Source: JAGLOK01 sp963677605 (GTDB taxonomy: Bacteria; Bacillota; Clostridia; Christensenellales; UMGS416). Taken from it: a stretch of 64,000 nucleotides of DNA. A program made the translations under genes and the position numbers. Positions 36,912-44,780 of this stretch are shown here, piece by piece. The notes below the pieces were generated by a model. It did no database searches, was not told the origin of the DNA, and saw nothing but the letters and a program-made list of their open reading frames with translations. Every line of letters starts with the position of its first letter. Position 1 is the first letter of the stretch. The DNA is taken from contig CAXXDX010000007.1 of the NCBI GenBank assembly GCA_963677605.2, positions 496,001-560,000 on the forward strand, written 5' to 3'.

Positions 36912-38306
36912 ATGAAAAAAAGTATTGCCTTGCTACTTGCATTGATGCTCTGCTTAGTTATCTTTACCGCATGCGATAAAGAAGAAGAGTCAGCACCAGC
37001 GCAGACACAAGCAAAAACGGAAGCAACAGAAGAGAAAGCGACAGAGGAAGCAGCTGCAGAAGAACCGGCAGAACCGGTTGAAATCAGATATATGTCTGCT
37101 GATACCGCAGGCTCGGTTTCTTACGAAGTTCAGGCAAAAGTTCTTGAGCAGTTTGAAGCAGATAATCCAAATATTAAAGTTGTTTTGGATTCGCAGCCTT
37201 CAAAAGAACTAAGAACAAAAATCACGGTTGAGTTCGCCGCAGGAAATCCACCGGATGCATCATGGTGTATTTTAAGTTATGCACGCGAGTTCATGAAAGA
37301 CGATTTAATACTCGACTGGAGAACTGTTTATGACGATCCACGCCATGAGGAAATAAAAAGCTGGTTTACTGATGCTTTGATAAATTATTCGGATTTCGGC
37401 GATGGAAGATTAATGATGATGCCTTCCGAAATGAGTATGGACGCTCTTTTCTGCAACTCGGAAATATTTGAGAAGTATGGTTGGGATTACCCTGAAACTT
37501 TCGACGACTTTGTTCAGTTGGCTAAAGATTGCCGCGAAGAAGGCCTTTATGCAACTGTTACAGGCGGTAAAGACATCCGTTTTGCTTGGGTTGCTTCAGC
37601 ATACCTTGTAAGAAGCGGTGGACTTGAAAACGCAAACGCTCTCGCACTCGGCGATGCTATGACAAGCTGGAATGACCCACAGTATGGTTTCCCTCTTGCT
37701 ATGGAAAAATTTGCTGAGTTCTGTGAGGCAGGCGGATATCCAGAAGGTACTTTGGGATTTAGTAGCACAGATGCAGACCAGTTTTTTGTAGACGGCAAAG
37801 CAGCTACATACTTTGAAGGCGCATGGAAACCAGGTAACTGGATTAACATGGGCGGAGAAGAGTTCCTCGATAAACTTGTGCGTGTTCCTTTCCCGACAAT
37901 CTCTGAAAACGGAGATGCTGATGTTAATGTTGGCGGAGCTATTGTAGGCCAGATTATCGCAGCTAATATCGGCGAAGAAAAGACTCAGGCAGCTATAGAA
38001 TTACTCAAAGCATTACAGGGTCCTGATTTCTGGATTGAAGTCGTCGAAGGCGGAGGACAGATTCCGGCAGGCAGCTTTGATTTTGACATTAATAAACTTC
38101 CCGCTATAACAAGGACATTGTATGAAGAATTTCAGGTAACTTCTGCATTTATTCCTTCAATGGATGCATTCGCACCACCGGCCGTTGATCTGGCTATCAA
38201 AAAGACAGCAATGCCGGGAATACTTTCCGGAGAACTTACAGTCGAAGAAGCTATAGCAGAGGTAAATGCTGCGGCAGAAGAATATGTAAGCTCACAGGGT
38301 AACTGA
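36912..38306 (+). CDS. Sugar ABC transporter substrate-binding lipoprotein (second system)
   Basis: This 464-residue CUT1-type binding protein has a lipoprotein signal with Cys21 (FTAC), an Ala/Glu-rich linker, then the binding domain (MSADTAGSVSYEV, NPPDASWCILSYA, FEGAWKPGNW). It heads the operon 36912-44710. It shares little obvious sequence with the binding protein at 20630, so it should have a different ligand. Downstream glycosidase and transketolase genes suggest a pentose- or apiose-bearing glycoside (inference). Confidence 0.93.
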   Translation: MKKSIALLLALMLCLVIFTACDKEEESAPAQTQAKTEATEEKATEEAAAEEPAEPVEIRYMSADTAGSVSYEVQAKVLEQFEADNPNIKVVLDSQPSKELRTKITVEFAAGNPPDASWCILSYAREFMKDDLILDWRTVYDDPRHEEIKSWFTDALINYSDFGDGRLMMMPSEMSMDALFCNSEIFEKYGWDYPETFDDFVQLAKDCREEGLYATVTGGKDIRFAWVASAYLVRSGGLENANALALGDAMTSWNDPQYGFPLAMEKFAEFCEAGGYPEGTLGFSSTDADQFFVDGKAATYFEGAWKPGNWINMGGEEFLDKLVRVPFPTISENGDADVNVGGAIVGQIIAANIGEEKTQAAIELLKALQGPDFWIEVVEGGGQIPAGSFDFDINKLPAITRTLYEEFQVTSAFIPSMDAFAPPAVDLAIKKTAMPGILSGELTVEEAIAEVNAAAEEYVSSQGN

Positions 38307-38327
38307 GCAAAATAACTTAGTTGACTG

Positions 38328-38365
38328 TTGGTTGTCCTCCTTTAAATTGGCAGGAGGACAACCAA
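38328..38365 (+). promoter_or_regulatory. Intercistronic hairpin after second binding-protein gene
   Basis: TTGGTTGTCCTCCT (38328-38341) and AGGAGGACAACCAA (38352-38365) form a perfect 14-base-pair stem with a 10-base loop, without a following U-run. It matches the position and form of the hairpin at 22006 and probably sets the binding-protein to permease ratio. Confidence 0.82.
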
Positions 38366-38391
38366 TTTAAAACATCTTTGAGGTAATAGAC

Positions 38392-39282
38392 GTGAATTTA
38401 TTAAAGAAAAAAGCAGTTACGCCTTGCGAAGAAGAAGCGACCATTTCTCAGCTCAAAGTAGGCAGTAAGCACGCAAAAACAGGGATATATGGAGCGTTGA
38501 TTTTATATTCGCTAATCATATTGCTTCCGCTTTTATGGTTGATATTTACTTCGCTTAAAACGAAGGAAGAGTTGTTTCAAAGCGCATGGAGCGTTCCTCA
38601 AACCTGGCAGTTTAGAAATTATTATCTGGCTTGGACAAAAAGCAATATACCTGTATATATGAGAAACTCAATTACAGCGGCGAGCGTTTCATTGTTTGTG
38701 ACTTTTATTTCATCTGTAACTATGGCTTATGTACTATCCAGATTTCAATTCAAAGGAAGAAAAATCATATATTATGTGATAATCGCAGGTATGATGATTC
38801 CTATACATTCGGCGGTAATACCCCTTTATGTTTTGGCTATGAAGCTGGATATGCAAAATAATCTTGTGGCATTGGGTATAATATATGCTGCATTCAGAAT
38901 ACCGGTTTCAGTATTTTTTCTTGAAAGTTATATGCGATGTATACCAAAAGAGTTAGAAGAAGCCGCATTAATAGACGGCTGCGGATATTGGAAAACATTC
39001 AGCAAGGTTATATTGCCAATGTCTGTGGACGGTGTGATAACCATTCTGATACTTGCGCTTTTGGCATGCTGGAACGAACTTTTAGTTTCAATGCTAATGA
39101 TAGGTGATCCAAATCTAAAGACACTGCCTATCGGAATCATGGGATTTATCACAGAGTATAATACTGAAATTACTCAAATGTGCGCAGGTATAATTATAGC
39201 ATGTGTTCCGAATCTTTTATTCTATATTATTCTACAGGATAAAATAGTTAAGGGAATGACAATAGGGGCGGTTAAGGGTTAA
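38392..39282 (+). CDS. Sugar ABC transporter permease (MalG type, second system)
   Basis: This 296-residue six-segment permease has a GTG start behind TTGAGGTAA. The EAA loop is EEAALIDGCGYWKTFSKVILP near residue 190, and the ending KGMTIGAVKG is the MalG style. An N-terminal cytoplasmic tail of about 30 residues precedes the first membrane helix. Its stop directly abuts the next permease. The gene order (G before F) is opposite to the first system, so the two systems were not simply duplicated in place. Confidence 0.92.
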   Translation: MNLLKKKAVTPCEEEATISQLKVGSKHAKTGIYGALILYSLIILLPLLWLIFTSLKTKEELFQSAWSVPQTWQFRNYYLAWTKSNIPVYMRNSITAASVSLFVTFISSVTMAYVLSRFQFKGRKIIYYVIIAGMMIPIHSAVIPLYVLAMKLDMQNNLVALGIIYAAFRIPVSVFFLESYMRCIPKELEEAALIDGCGYWKTFSKVILPMSVDGVITILILALLACWNELLVSMLMIGDPNLKTLPIGIMGFITEYNTEITQMCAGIIIACVPNLLFYIILQDKIVKGMTIGAVKG

Positions 39283-40185
39283 ATGATGAAAAAGAAATCG
39301 ATGACAGAAAAACAGAAGAAACGCACTTTGGCAATAATACTGTTTTTGTTGCCCGGGATGCTCATATACTCACTTTTAGTACTGTATCCATTGACGGACG
39401 GATTCATACTCAGCACATTCAAATGGACTACTCTTACAAAAAAAGTTTTTGTGGGACTAGAAAATTATAAGAATGTATTATCAAGTAGATATTTTATTAA
39501 GTCGCTGAAAGTGTCGCTGATTTTCATGGCAGGCACGACAATACTACAGATAGGACTGGGCTTTACATTCGGGTATATGCTCTATCTTCAATTGAGGGGA
39601 TATAAGGTATTTAAAAGCATATTTTTTACGCCGGTAGTCTTGATGACGGTAGCGGTCGGTTTCATTTTTAACTATATATTCAGTCCTGCCGTAGGTTTGC
39701 TTGAGCCGATAATGAATGCGCTGGGGTTGGGAGAACATTATTTTCCTCCACTTGCAGACTCTACATGGGCACTGGTAATAGTTATAATTACTCATTCATG
39801 GCAGTTTATGGGCATACAGATAATGATGTTCAACACCGGCTTCATGAATCTTCCGCAGGAAGTAATAGAGATGGCTACAATAGACGGAGCCAGTGGATTT
39901 AAAATGATACGTCATATGATTATTCCGCTGACCAGAGAAATAACAAAAACTATAATAATACTTCAGATGATTGGCGCATTGAGGGCATTCGACGTAGTGT
40001 TTGTTATGACCGCTGGCGGTCCGAACCATGCTACCGAAGTGCTTCCTATGCATATGTTTGTGCAGGCATTTGAAAACTTCAATATTGGCAACGGAAGCGT
40101 TGTGGCGGTGGTAATATTTGTCGTATGCCTCGGGCTGACTATAATCTCACGAAAAGTTATGGGACAGGAAGACCTTCAATATTAG
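39283..40185 (+). CDS. Sugar ABC transporter permease (MalF type, second system)
   Basis: This 300-residue permease opens with a basic stretch and an LFLLPGMLIYSLLVLYPL helix, and has the EAA loop EMATIDGASGFKMIRHMIIP. The start could be the ATG at 39283 or 39286; the first follows the previous stop immediately. Partner of the MalG-type protein above. No ATPase gene is present in this operon either. Confidence 0.92.
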   Translation: MMKKKSMTEKQKKRTLAIILFLLPGMLIYSLLVLYPLTDGFILSTFKWTTLTKKVFVGLENYKNVLSSRYFIKSLKVSLIFMAGTTILQIGLGFTFGYMLYLQLRGYKVFKSIFFTPVVLMTVAVGFIFNYIFSPAVGLLEPIMNALGLGEHYFPPLADSTWALVIVIITHSWQFMGIQIMMFNTGFMNLPQEVIEMATIDGASGFKMIRHMIIPLTREITKTIIILQMIGALRAFDVVFVMTAGGPNHATEVLPMHMFVQAFENFNIGNGSVVAVVIFVVCLGLTIISRKVMGQEDLQY

Positions 40186-40287
40186 CCTGTAATTATAAAT
40201 CGTATCTTTCTACCTGATTATCCGATGAACCCATTTTGGTTGACTGAACAAAATCGGCCATTTTATTAAATCTGAAAAGGGAGCAGC

Positions 40288-42084
40288 ATGAAAACAAAAA
40301 TTAAACTGTGGGAAAAACAAGAAATTATACTTAAAGCTCGAAAAAACTACTCTAATCCTTATATGGATGTAGATGTATGGGTGGACTTGCAAGGACCAGA
40401 TTTCTCTAAAAGAGTGTACGGTTTTTGGAACGGAGGGAATGAATTTGTAGTAAGAGTTTTAGCTGATTCCGAAGGAACATGGCGATATATTAGCGGATCC
40501 AATCAGGATGACACGGGATTGAATGGTAAAACTGGAGCTTATGAAGCTTCAGACTGGACAGAAGAAGAAAAAGAGCAAAACTACAGCAGACGCGGTATTG
40601 TCAGCGCAACACCTGACGGTCATTCCTTTATGTATGCCGACGGTACTCCTTATTACCTTTTGGCTGATACTTGGTGGGGCGTGCCGACATTCAGATATCC
40701 TTGGTATGAAGATGATAACCCCAGAGATGTTGGCCCGGATATGGGCTTTAAAGACATGGTGCAGTATAGGAAAAGTCAGGGGTATAATGCTATTGCTATA
40801 TTGGCGGCTCACCCGACTTGGGCAACAGACGGTAAAGAAGCCGATCTTCAAATGGATGACGAGCAAAAGACTTGGATAAGAAGCGCGTGGAAAGTAGACG
40901 GGCATGTTACGCCTCTTGATCCCGATAACTATGATACTCAGGCTAAAGATATGCATAACGAAGGAGGCAGACCGTTTTTATTCCCTGGAAAAGTTGAAGG
41001 CTATGAAGACATAGTGCCTGACTTTGAGAGAGTAAACCCCGAGTACTTTAAGCATATGGATAAGAAAATTGATTATCTGACGGATAATGGCTTTACATCA
41101 TTTATCGAAGTGGCTCGACGAGATGTCAGTGAAGTGTGGAAAAACTACGGCGGATGGCCTGATACTTATGCAAGATATATTAATTATGTGTATTGCAGAT
41201 ATCATGCAAATAACACGCTTTTAAGCCCCATACATTTTGACTATGACAAAATGTCGATAGACTCCAGAGAGTATAATGAGCCAATTAATATTCAGCAGAA
41301 TAAATATGGCAGACCGCCTTTCGGTACGTTAGTGGGAACCAATGCGGGTCCTTCGACTATTGCAAACTTCGGAGGTGACAGAGATGATAGTTGGCTGACT
41401 TTTAATCAATTGGGTAACTGGCGTCACCATGATAATTATTGGTATCTTACAGAAATGTATAATGCAAATCCGCCTAAACCTGCTCTTAACGGCGAACCAT
41501 ATTATCCGGGATTTCCGGACAATAATCCGGAAGCAGATACAAAACTTGCAGAACTTTACTGCCGGTCAGGTATGTATGGAAGCTTTCTGTCCGGAGGTCT
41601 TGCAGGATATATGTATGGAGTAGAAGGAATGTGGGGATGTGAAATAAGCCCTAATGCAAGATACAAAATGTGGGAATCGCTGCTATTTGAATCGGGTAAG
41701 CAAGTAAGGCATCTTCATAAGTTTGTTATGTGCGAAGGCGCTCGTTATCAGACTTTGGAGCCGTGCCAGGAAATGGTTACACCAAATAAATCGGGTGCAG
41801 ATAAAGGCTTTACTAATTGGGCGTATTGTGCTTCGACACCACAAAAGGATTTTATCCTTTTATACTTTGAGAAGGGATGTCCCAAAGCTCATGTGCGAAG
41901 TGTATTGCATGACGCTGAGTACGGATTGAAATGGTATAACACTCGAACAGGTGAATGGCTGGATGGCGGGAAAGAGACTATGGTTACCTCGGATCAGATA
42001 TGTCGCATAGAGATGCCGGATTATCCTGACAATGAAGACTGGGGGGCATGCCTTATTTTGAGAAAACTATTGAAGCGCAGTTAA
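40288..42084 (+). CDS. DUF5060/DUF4038 glycoside hydrolase (GH140-like)
   Basis: This 598-residue cytoplasmic protein has an N-terminal DUF5060-type beta domain (about 1-90, with VWVDLQGPDFSKRVYGFW), then a DUF4038 TIM barrel beginning at SFMYADGTPYYLLADTWWG, and a C-terminal beta domain with FILLYFEKGCPKAHVRS and WYNTRTGEWLDGG. DUF4038 proteins include the GH140 apiosidases and related plant-glycan hydrolases. The catalytic residues are not assigned here. It follows ABC importer genes and abuts a split transketolase, so release of a pentose-like sugar is plausible. Ribosome site AAAAGGGAG. Confidence 0.75.
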   Translation: MKTKIKLWEKQEIILKARKNYSNPYMDVDVWVDLQGPDFSKRVYGFWNGGNEFVVRVLADSEGTWRYISGSNQDDTGLNGKTGAYEASDWTEEEKEQNYSRRGIVSATPDGHSFMYADGTPYYLLADTWWGVPTFRYPWYEDDNPRDVGPDMGFKDMVQYRKSQGYNAIAILAAHPTWATDGKEADLQMDDEQKTWIRSAWKVDGHVTPLDPDNYDTQAKDMHNEGGRPFLFPGKVEGYEDIVPDFERVNPEYFKHMDKKIDYLTDNGFTSFIEVARRDVSEVWKNYGGWPDTYARYINYVYCRYHANNTLLSPIHFDYDKMSIDSREYNEPINIQQNKYGRPPFGTLVGTNAGPSTIANFGGDRDDSWLTFNQLGNWRHHDNYWYLTEMYNANPPKPALNGEPYYPGFPDNNPEADTKLAELYCRSGMYGSFLSGGLAGYMYGVEGMWGCEISPNARYKMWESLLFESGKQVRHLHKFVMCEGARYQTLEPCQEMVTPNKSGADKGFTNWAYCASTPQKDFILLYFEKGCPKAHVRSVLHDAEYGLKWYNTRTGEWLDGGKETMVTSDQICRIEMPDYPDNEDWGACLILRKLLKRS

Positions 42085-42098
42085 TGAAAGAGGTGAAC

Positions 42099-42935
42099 AT
42101 GGTTTTTGATGAAAAAATTCTAGCGAAAATGTCTCAGGATGCCCAGCAGGCAAGACTGGATGTCATAGATATGATTTATAATGCCGGAAGCGGACACTCC
42201 GGCGGCAGCCTTTCCTGTGCGGAGATAATGACTGTATTATACGAGGCATATATGGATGTTGACCCGGAAAAGCCTGATTGGGAATCAAGAGATAGGTTTG
42301 TGCTTAGCAAAGGGCATGCGGCTCCGATGCTTTATGTTACTCTTGCCAGAAGAGGCTTTTTCGATAAGAGCATGCTTGAGAGCTTGAGAAAGCTGGACAG
42401 CCCGCTTCAGGGCCATCCGTGCATGTTTAAGCTTTGCGGAGTAGATATGTCTACAGGTTCTTTGGGGCTGGGGATTTCAGTAGCCTCTGGTATGGGGCTT
42501 GCTCTAAGGCTTAAAAAGCAAAGCAGCAGAGTTTTTGTGCTGTGCGGTGATGGAGAGTTACAGGAGGGACAAAACTGGGAAGCACTTATGGCGCTGGGTA
42601 AGTGGAATTTGAACAACGTAGTTGTCATTATAGATCGTAATGAAGTACAGCTTGACGGAACAAATGAAGAAATTATGCCTATGGGAGATCTTAAGAAAAA
42701 GCTTGAAGCTTTCGGAATGAATACCCTTGAGTGCGATGGACATGAAGTAAGTTCGCTGGTGAATGCTTTGGATTCAGCTGTAAACTTACAAAAACCGACC
42801 GCAATTATCGCGCATACTGTTAAAGGAAAAGGTGTGAGCTTCATGGAAAGTAAATCCGAGTGGCACGGCAAGCCCTTAAATGATGAAAATTACACACAGG
42901 CGACAAGTGAGATAAAAAGGGGGCTTCAGTCATGA
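42099..42935 (+). CDS. Transketolase, N-terminal subunit
   Basis: This subunit of about 278 residues binds the thiamine diphosphate pyrophosphate. It shows GHSGGSLSCAEIM, LSKGHAAPMLY and the ThDP signature CGDGELQEGQNWEA. The ATG at 42099 follows AGAGGTGA and matches the family N-terminus; a longer frame from 42048 overlaps the glycosidase gene and is rejected. The next gene overlaps by four bases and supplies the C-terminal half. Two-subunit transketolases in sugar operons serve pentose and branched-pentose routes, including apulose 4-phosphate transketolase (family knowledge); the specific substrate here is inferred. Confidence 0.9.
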   Translation: MVFDEKILAKMSQDAQQARLDVIDMIYNAGSGHSGGSLSCAEIMTVLYEAYMDVDPEKPDWESRDRFVLSKGHAAPMLYVTLARRGFFDKSMLESLRKLDSPLQGHPCMFKLCGVDMSTGSLGLGISVASGMGLALRLKKQSSRVFVLCGDGELQEGQNWEALMALGKWNLNNVVVIIDRNEVQLDGTNEEIMPMGDLKKKLEAFGMNTLECDGHEVSSLVNALDSAVNLQKPTAIIAHTVKGKGVSFMESKSEWHGKPLNDENYTQATSEIKRGLQS

Positions 42936-43864
42936 ATGATATGAAACCTATGAGGCTGGCCTTCGGCGAAATGCTCTGCGAACTGGGAGAAAAATCAGAG
43001 GATTTGGTAGTATTGGATGCAGATGTTTCATCAAGTACACAGACAAAATGGTTTGGGCAAAAGTATCCGGAGAGGTTTTTCAACTTCGGAATTGCTGAAG
43101 CCAATATGGTAAGCGCTGCTGCAGGAATGGCTGCCAGCGGGCTTATACCTGTTGTCTCTTCTTTTGCTTTTCTATTAACTTTACGCACAGGAGACCCTAT
43201 CCGCAGTTTAATAGCTTACAACAAACTCAATGTAAAAATAGCGGGTGGGTATGCAGGACTTTCAGACTTTGCTGACGGAGCGAGCCATCAATCGGTGATG
43301 GACTTAGCTATTATGCGAGCAATGCCTAATATGACTGTTCTTACACCCTCGGATATAGAGACAACTCGCAGTGCTGTAAAAGCAATGATCGAAATGGAAG
43401 GGCCGTGCTATGTTAGGCTTTCACGTTCGGAGGTAGGCTCATATCATGGCGGCTCCGAGAAATTTGAAATCGGCAAGGCAAATGTTTTGCGTGAAGGAAA
43501 AGATGCCGTAGTGGTCGTTTCAGGCGCTGTACTTGGAAATGTGCTTGAAGCATATGACAGACTTTCCGAAGATGGAATAAAAATAATGGTTTTAGAATAC
43601 CCGACTATAAAGCCTTTCGATTCGGAGACTTTAGGAAAGTACTCTAAGGGGCATAAAAAGATTTTCACAGTTGAGGAGCACAGCATAATCGGAGGACTTG
43701 GAAGTGCTGTATGCGAAGCAGCTGAAGAAAACGATATAGAGGCAAAAGTAATACGTATAGGCATAAACGACTGCTTTGGTGAAAGTGGGAAATATGATGA
43801 GCTGCTGGATAAATACGGGCTCTCGGTTAATGCAATTTACGAAAAAATAAAACAGAGCATATAA
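42932..43864 (+). CDS. Transketolase, C-terminal subunit
   Basis: This 310-residue partner carries the pyrimidine-binding half: catalytic Glu56 in FFNFGIAEANM, LDADVSSSTQT near residue 29, and SRSEVG plus the C-terminal domain with YPTIKPFDSETLG. It is coupled to the upstream gene by an ATGA overlap. It differs from full-length transketolase in being separately encoded, which is common in Clostridia sugar loci. Confidence 0.92.
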   Translation: MNDMKPMRLAFGEMLCELGEKSEDLVVLDADVSSSTQTKWFGQKYPERFFNFGIAEANMVSAAAGMAASGLIPVVSSFAFLLTLRTGDPIRSLIAYNKLNVKIAGGYAGLSDFADGASHQSVMDLAIMRAMPNMTVLTPSDIETTRSAVKAMIEMEGPCYVRLSRSEVGSYHGGSEKFEIGKANVLREGKDAVVVVSGAVLGNVLEAYDRLSEDGIKIMVLEYPTIKPFDSETLGKYSKGHKKIFTVEEHSIIGGLGSAVCEAAEENDIEAKVIRIGINDCFGESGKYDELLDKYGLSVNAIYEKIKQSI

Positions 43865-43878
43865 AAAGGAGTAAGATT

Positions 43879-44274
43879 ATGGCCGTTAAAGTAATTAGCC
43901 CGAGCCAAGTGGAAGTAAAGCATCTTCCTGGCAGAGATTTATCCTGGTTTGTAAGCGATAAGACAATAGGAACACAGCAGCTTTCCATTGCTTTGATGGA
44001 CTGCCCTGCACATTCTGTTGTAAAACCATTGCATGCGCATAAGGATGTGGAGGAAGTAATATTGATATTGGATGGTGAGGGAGAGGCGTATGTTGATGGA
44101 GAAACAGCAAAATTCAAAAAAGGTGACGCAGTGTTATTTCCTCCAAACTCAAAACACCAGGTTAGAAGTACCGGAGATACATCATTGAAAACAGCTTCGA
44201 TATTTGCGGACAAGTTCGGACCGGATTCATATATTGAATATGATGAAAACGTTTTTGAAGAATATGAAAGGTAG
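43879..44274 (+). CDS. Small cupin-domain protein
   Basis: This 131-residue single-domain cupin has motif 1 PLHAHKDVEEVILILDGEGE (two His and a Glu for metal) and motif 2 PPNSKHQVRSTG (third His). Such proteins act as sugar isomerases, epimerases or sensors. Strong AAGGAG site. It lies directly behind the transketolase genes and may supply an isomerisation or mutarotation step that the operon otherwise lacks; this is a guess. Confidence 0.8.
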   Translation: MAVKVISPSQVEVKHLPGRDLSWFVSDKTIGTQQLSIALMDCPAHSVVKPLHAHKDVEEVILILDGEGEAYVDGETAKFKKGDAVLFPPNSKHQVRSTGDTSLKTASIFADKFGPDSYIEYDENVFEEYER

Positions 44275-44281
44275 GTAACAT

Positions 44282-44710
44282 ATGAGACATTTTGTAGGAA
44301 ATGGGCTAAAAAGAGTAGTAGTTATGAATTTTATGAGAGGCGAAAAGCTGATGGATGGGATAATACGCACTTGTGAGGAAGAAGGAATTAAAAATGGGGT
44401 GCTGTTAGGAGCTATCGGGTCGTTGCAGAAGGTTCACCTTCACAGAGTTATGGGATTCAATCCTGAGCCGACAGATGAGTTTATTACAATGGAAGGACCA
44501 TTTGAAATATCATCAGCGCAGGGAGTAATAGCTGACGGGCAGCCACACTTTCACTTTGTGGTGTCCGACTTGGAAAAAGCTTATACAGGACATCTGGAGC
44601 CTGATACAGAAGTGTTATATCTTGTGGAAGCAACCATAGCGGAGTTTGAAGAACTGGATCTTGTACGTAAAAAAGAGGAAAATAACATCGCGAGACTTAA
44701 CAAGATATAA
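44282..44710 (+). CDS. PPC/DUF296 domain protein
   Basis: This 142-residue protein resembles the plant/prokaryote-conserved (PPC, DUF296) domain: FMRGEKLMDGI, GVLLGAIGSLQ, HFHFVVSD and YTGHLEPDTEVLYLVE, with the paired His and the GHL turn. The prokaryotic proteins form trimers and some bind metals or DNA. Its role in sugar operons is unknown. It is the last gene of the operon and is followed by a bidirectional terminator. Confidence 0.82.
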   Translation: MRHFVGNGLKRVVVMNFMRGEKLMDGIIRTCEEEGIKNGVLLGAIGSLQKVHLHRVMGFNPEPTDEFITMEGPFEISSAQGVIADGQPHFHFVVSDLEKAYTGHLEPDTEVLYLVEATIAEFEELDLVRKKEENNIARLNKI

Positions 44711-44731
44711 CTGTACTTGCTAATAGTTGAT

Positions 44732-44762
44732 AAATCTCCCGGTTCCGCGGGAGATTTTTATT
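44732..44762. terminator. Bidirectional Rho-independent terminator
   Basis: AAATCTCCCG (44732-44741) and CGGGAGATTT (44748-44757) form a perfect 10-base-pair stem with a 6-base loop. T-rich sequence follows on the + strand and A-rich bases precede, so it can stop both the PPC operon and the convergent kinase gene. Confidence 0.9.
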
Positions 44763-44780
44763 TATTTATTTGTTAGTAAT

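Noticed and set aside
42048..42098. N-terminal extension of the transketolase subunit from ATG 42048
   Set aside because: It overlaps the end of the glycosidase gene, and the ATG at 42099 has the ribosome site and family-type start.
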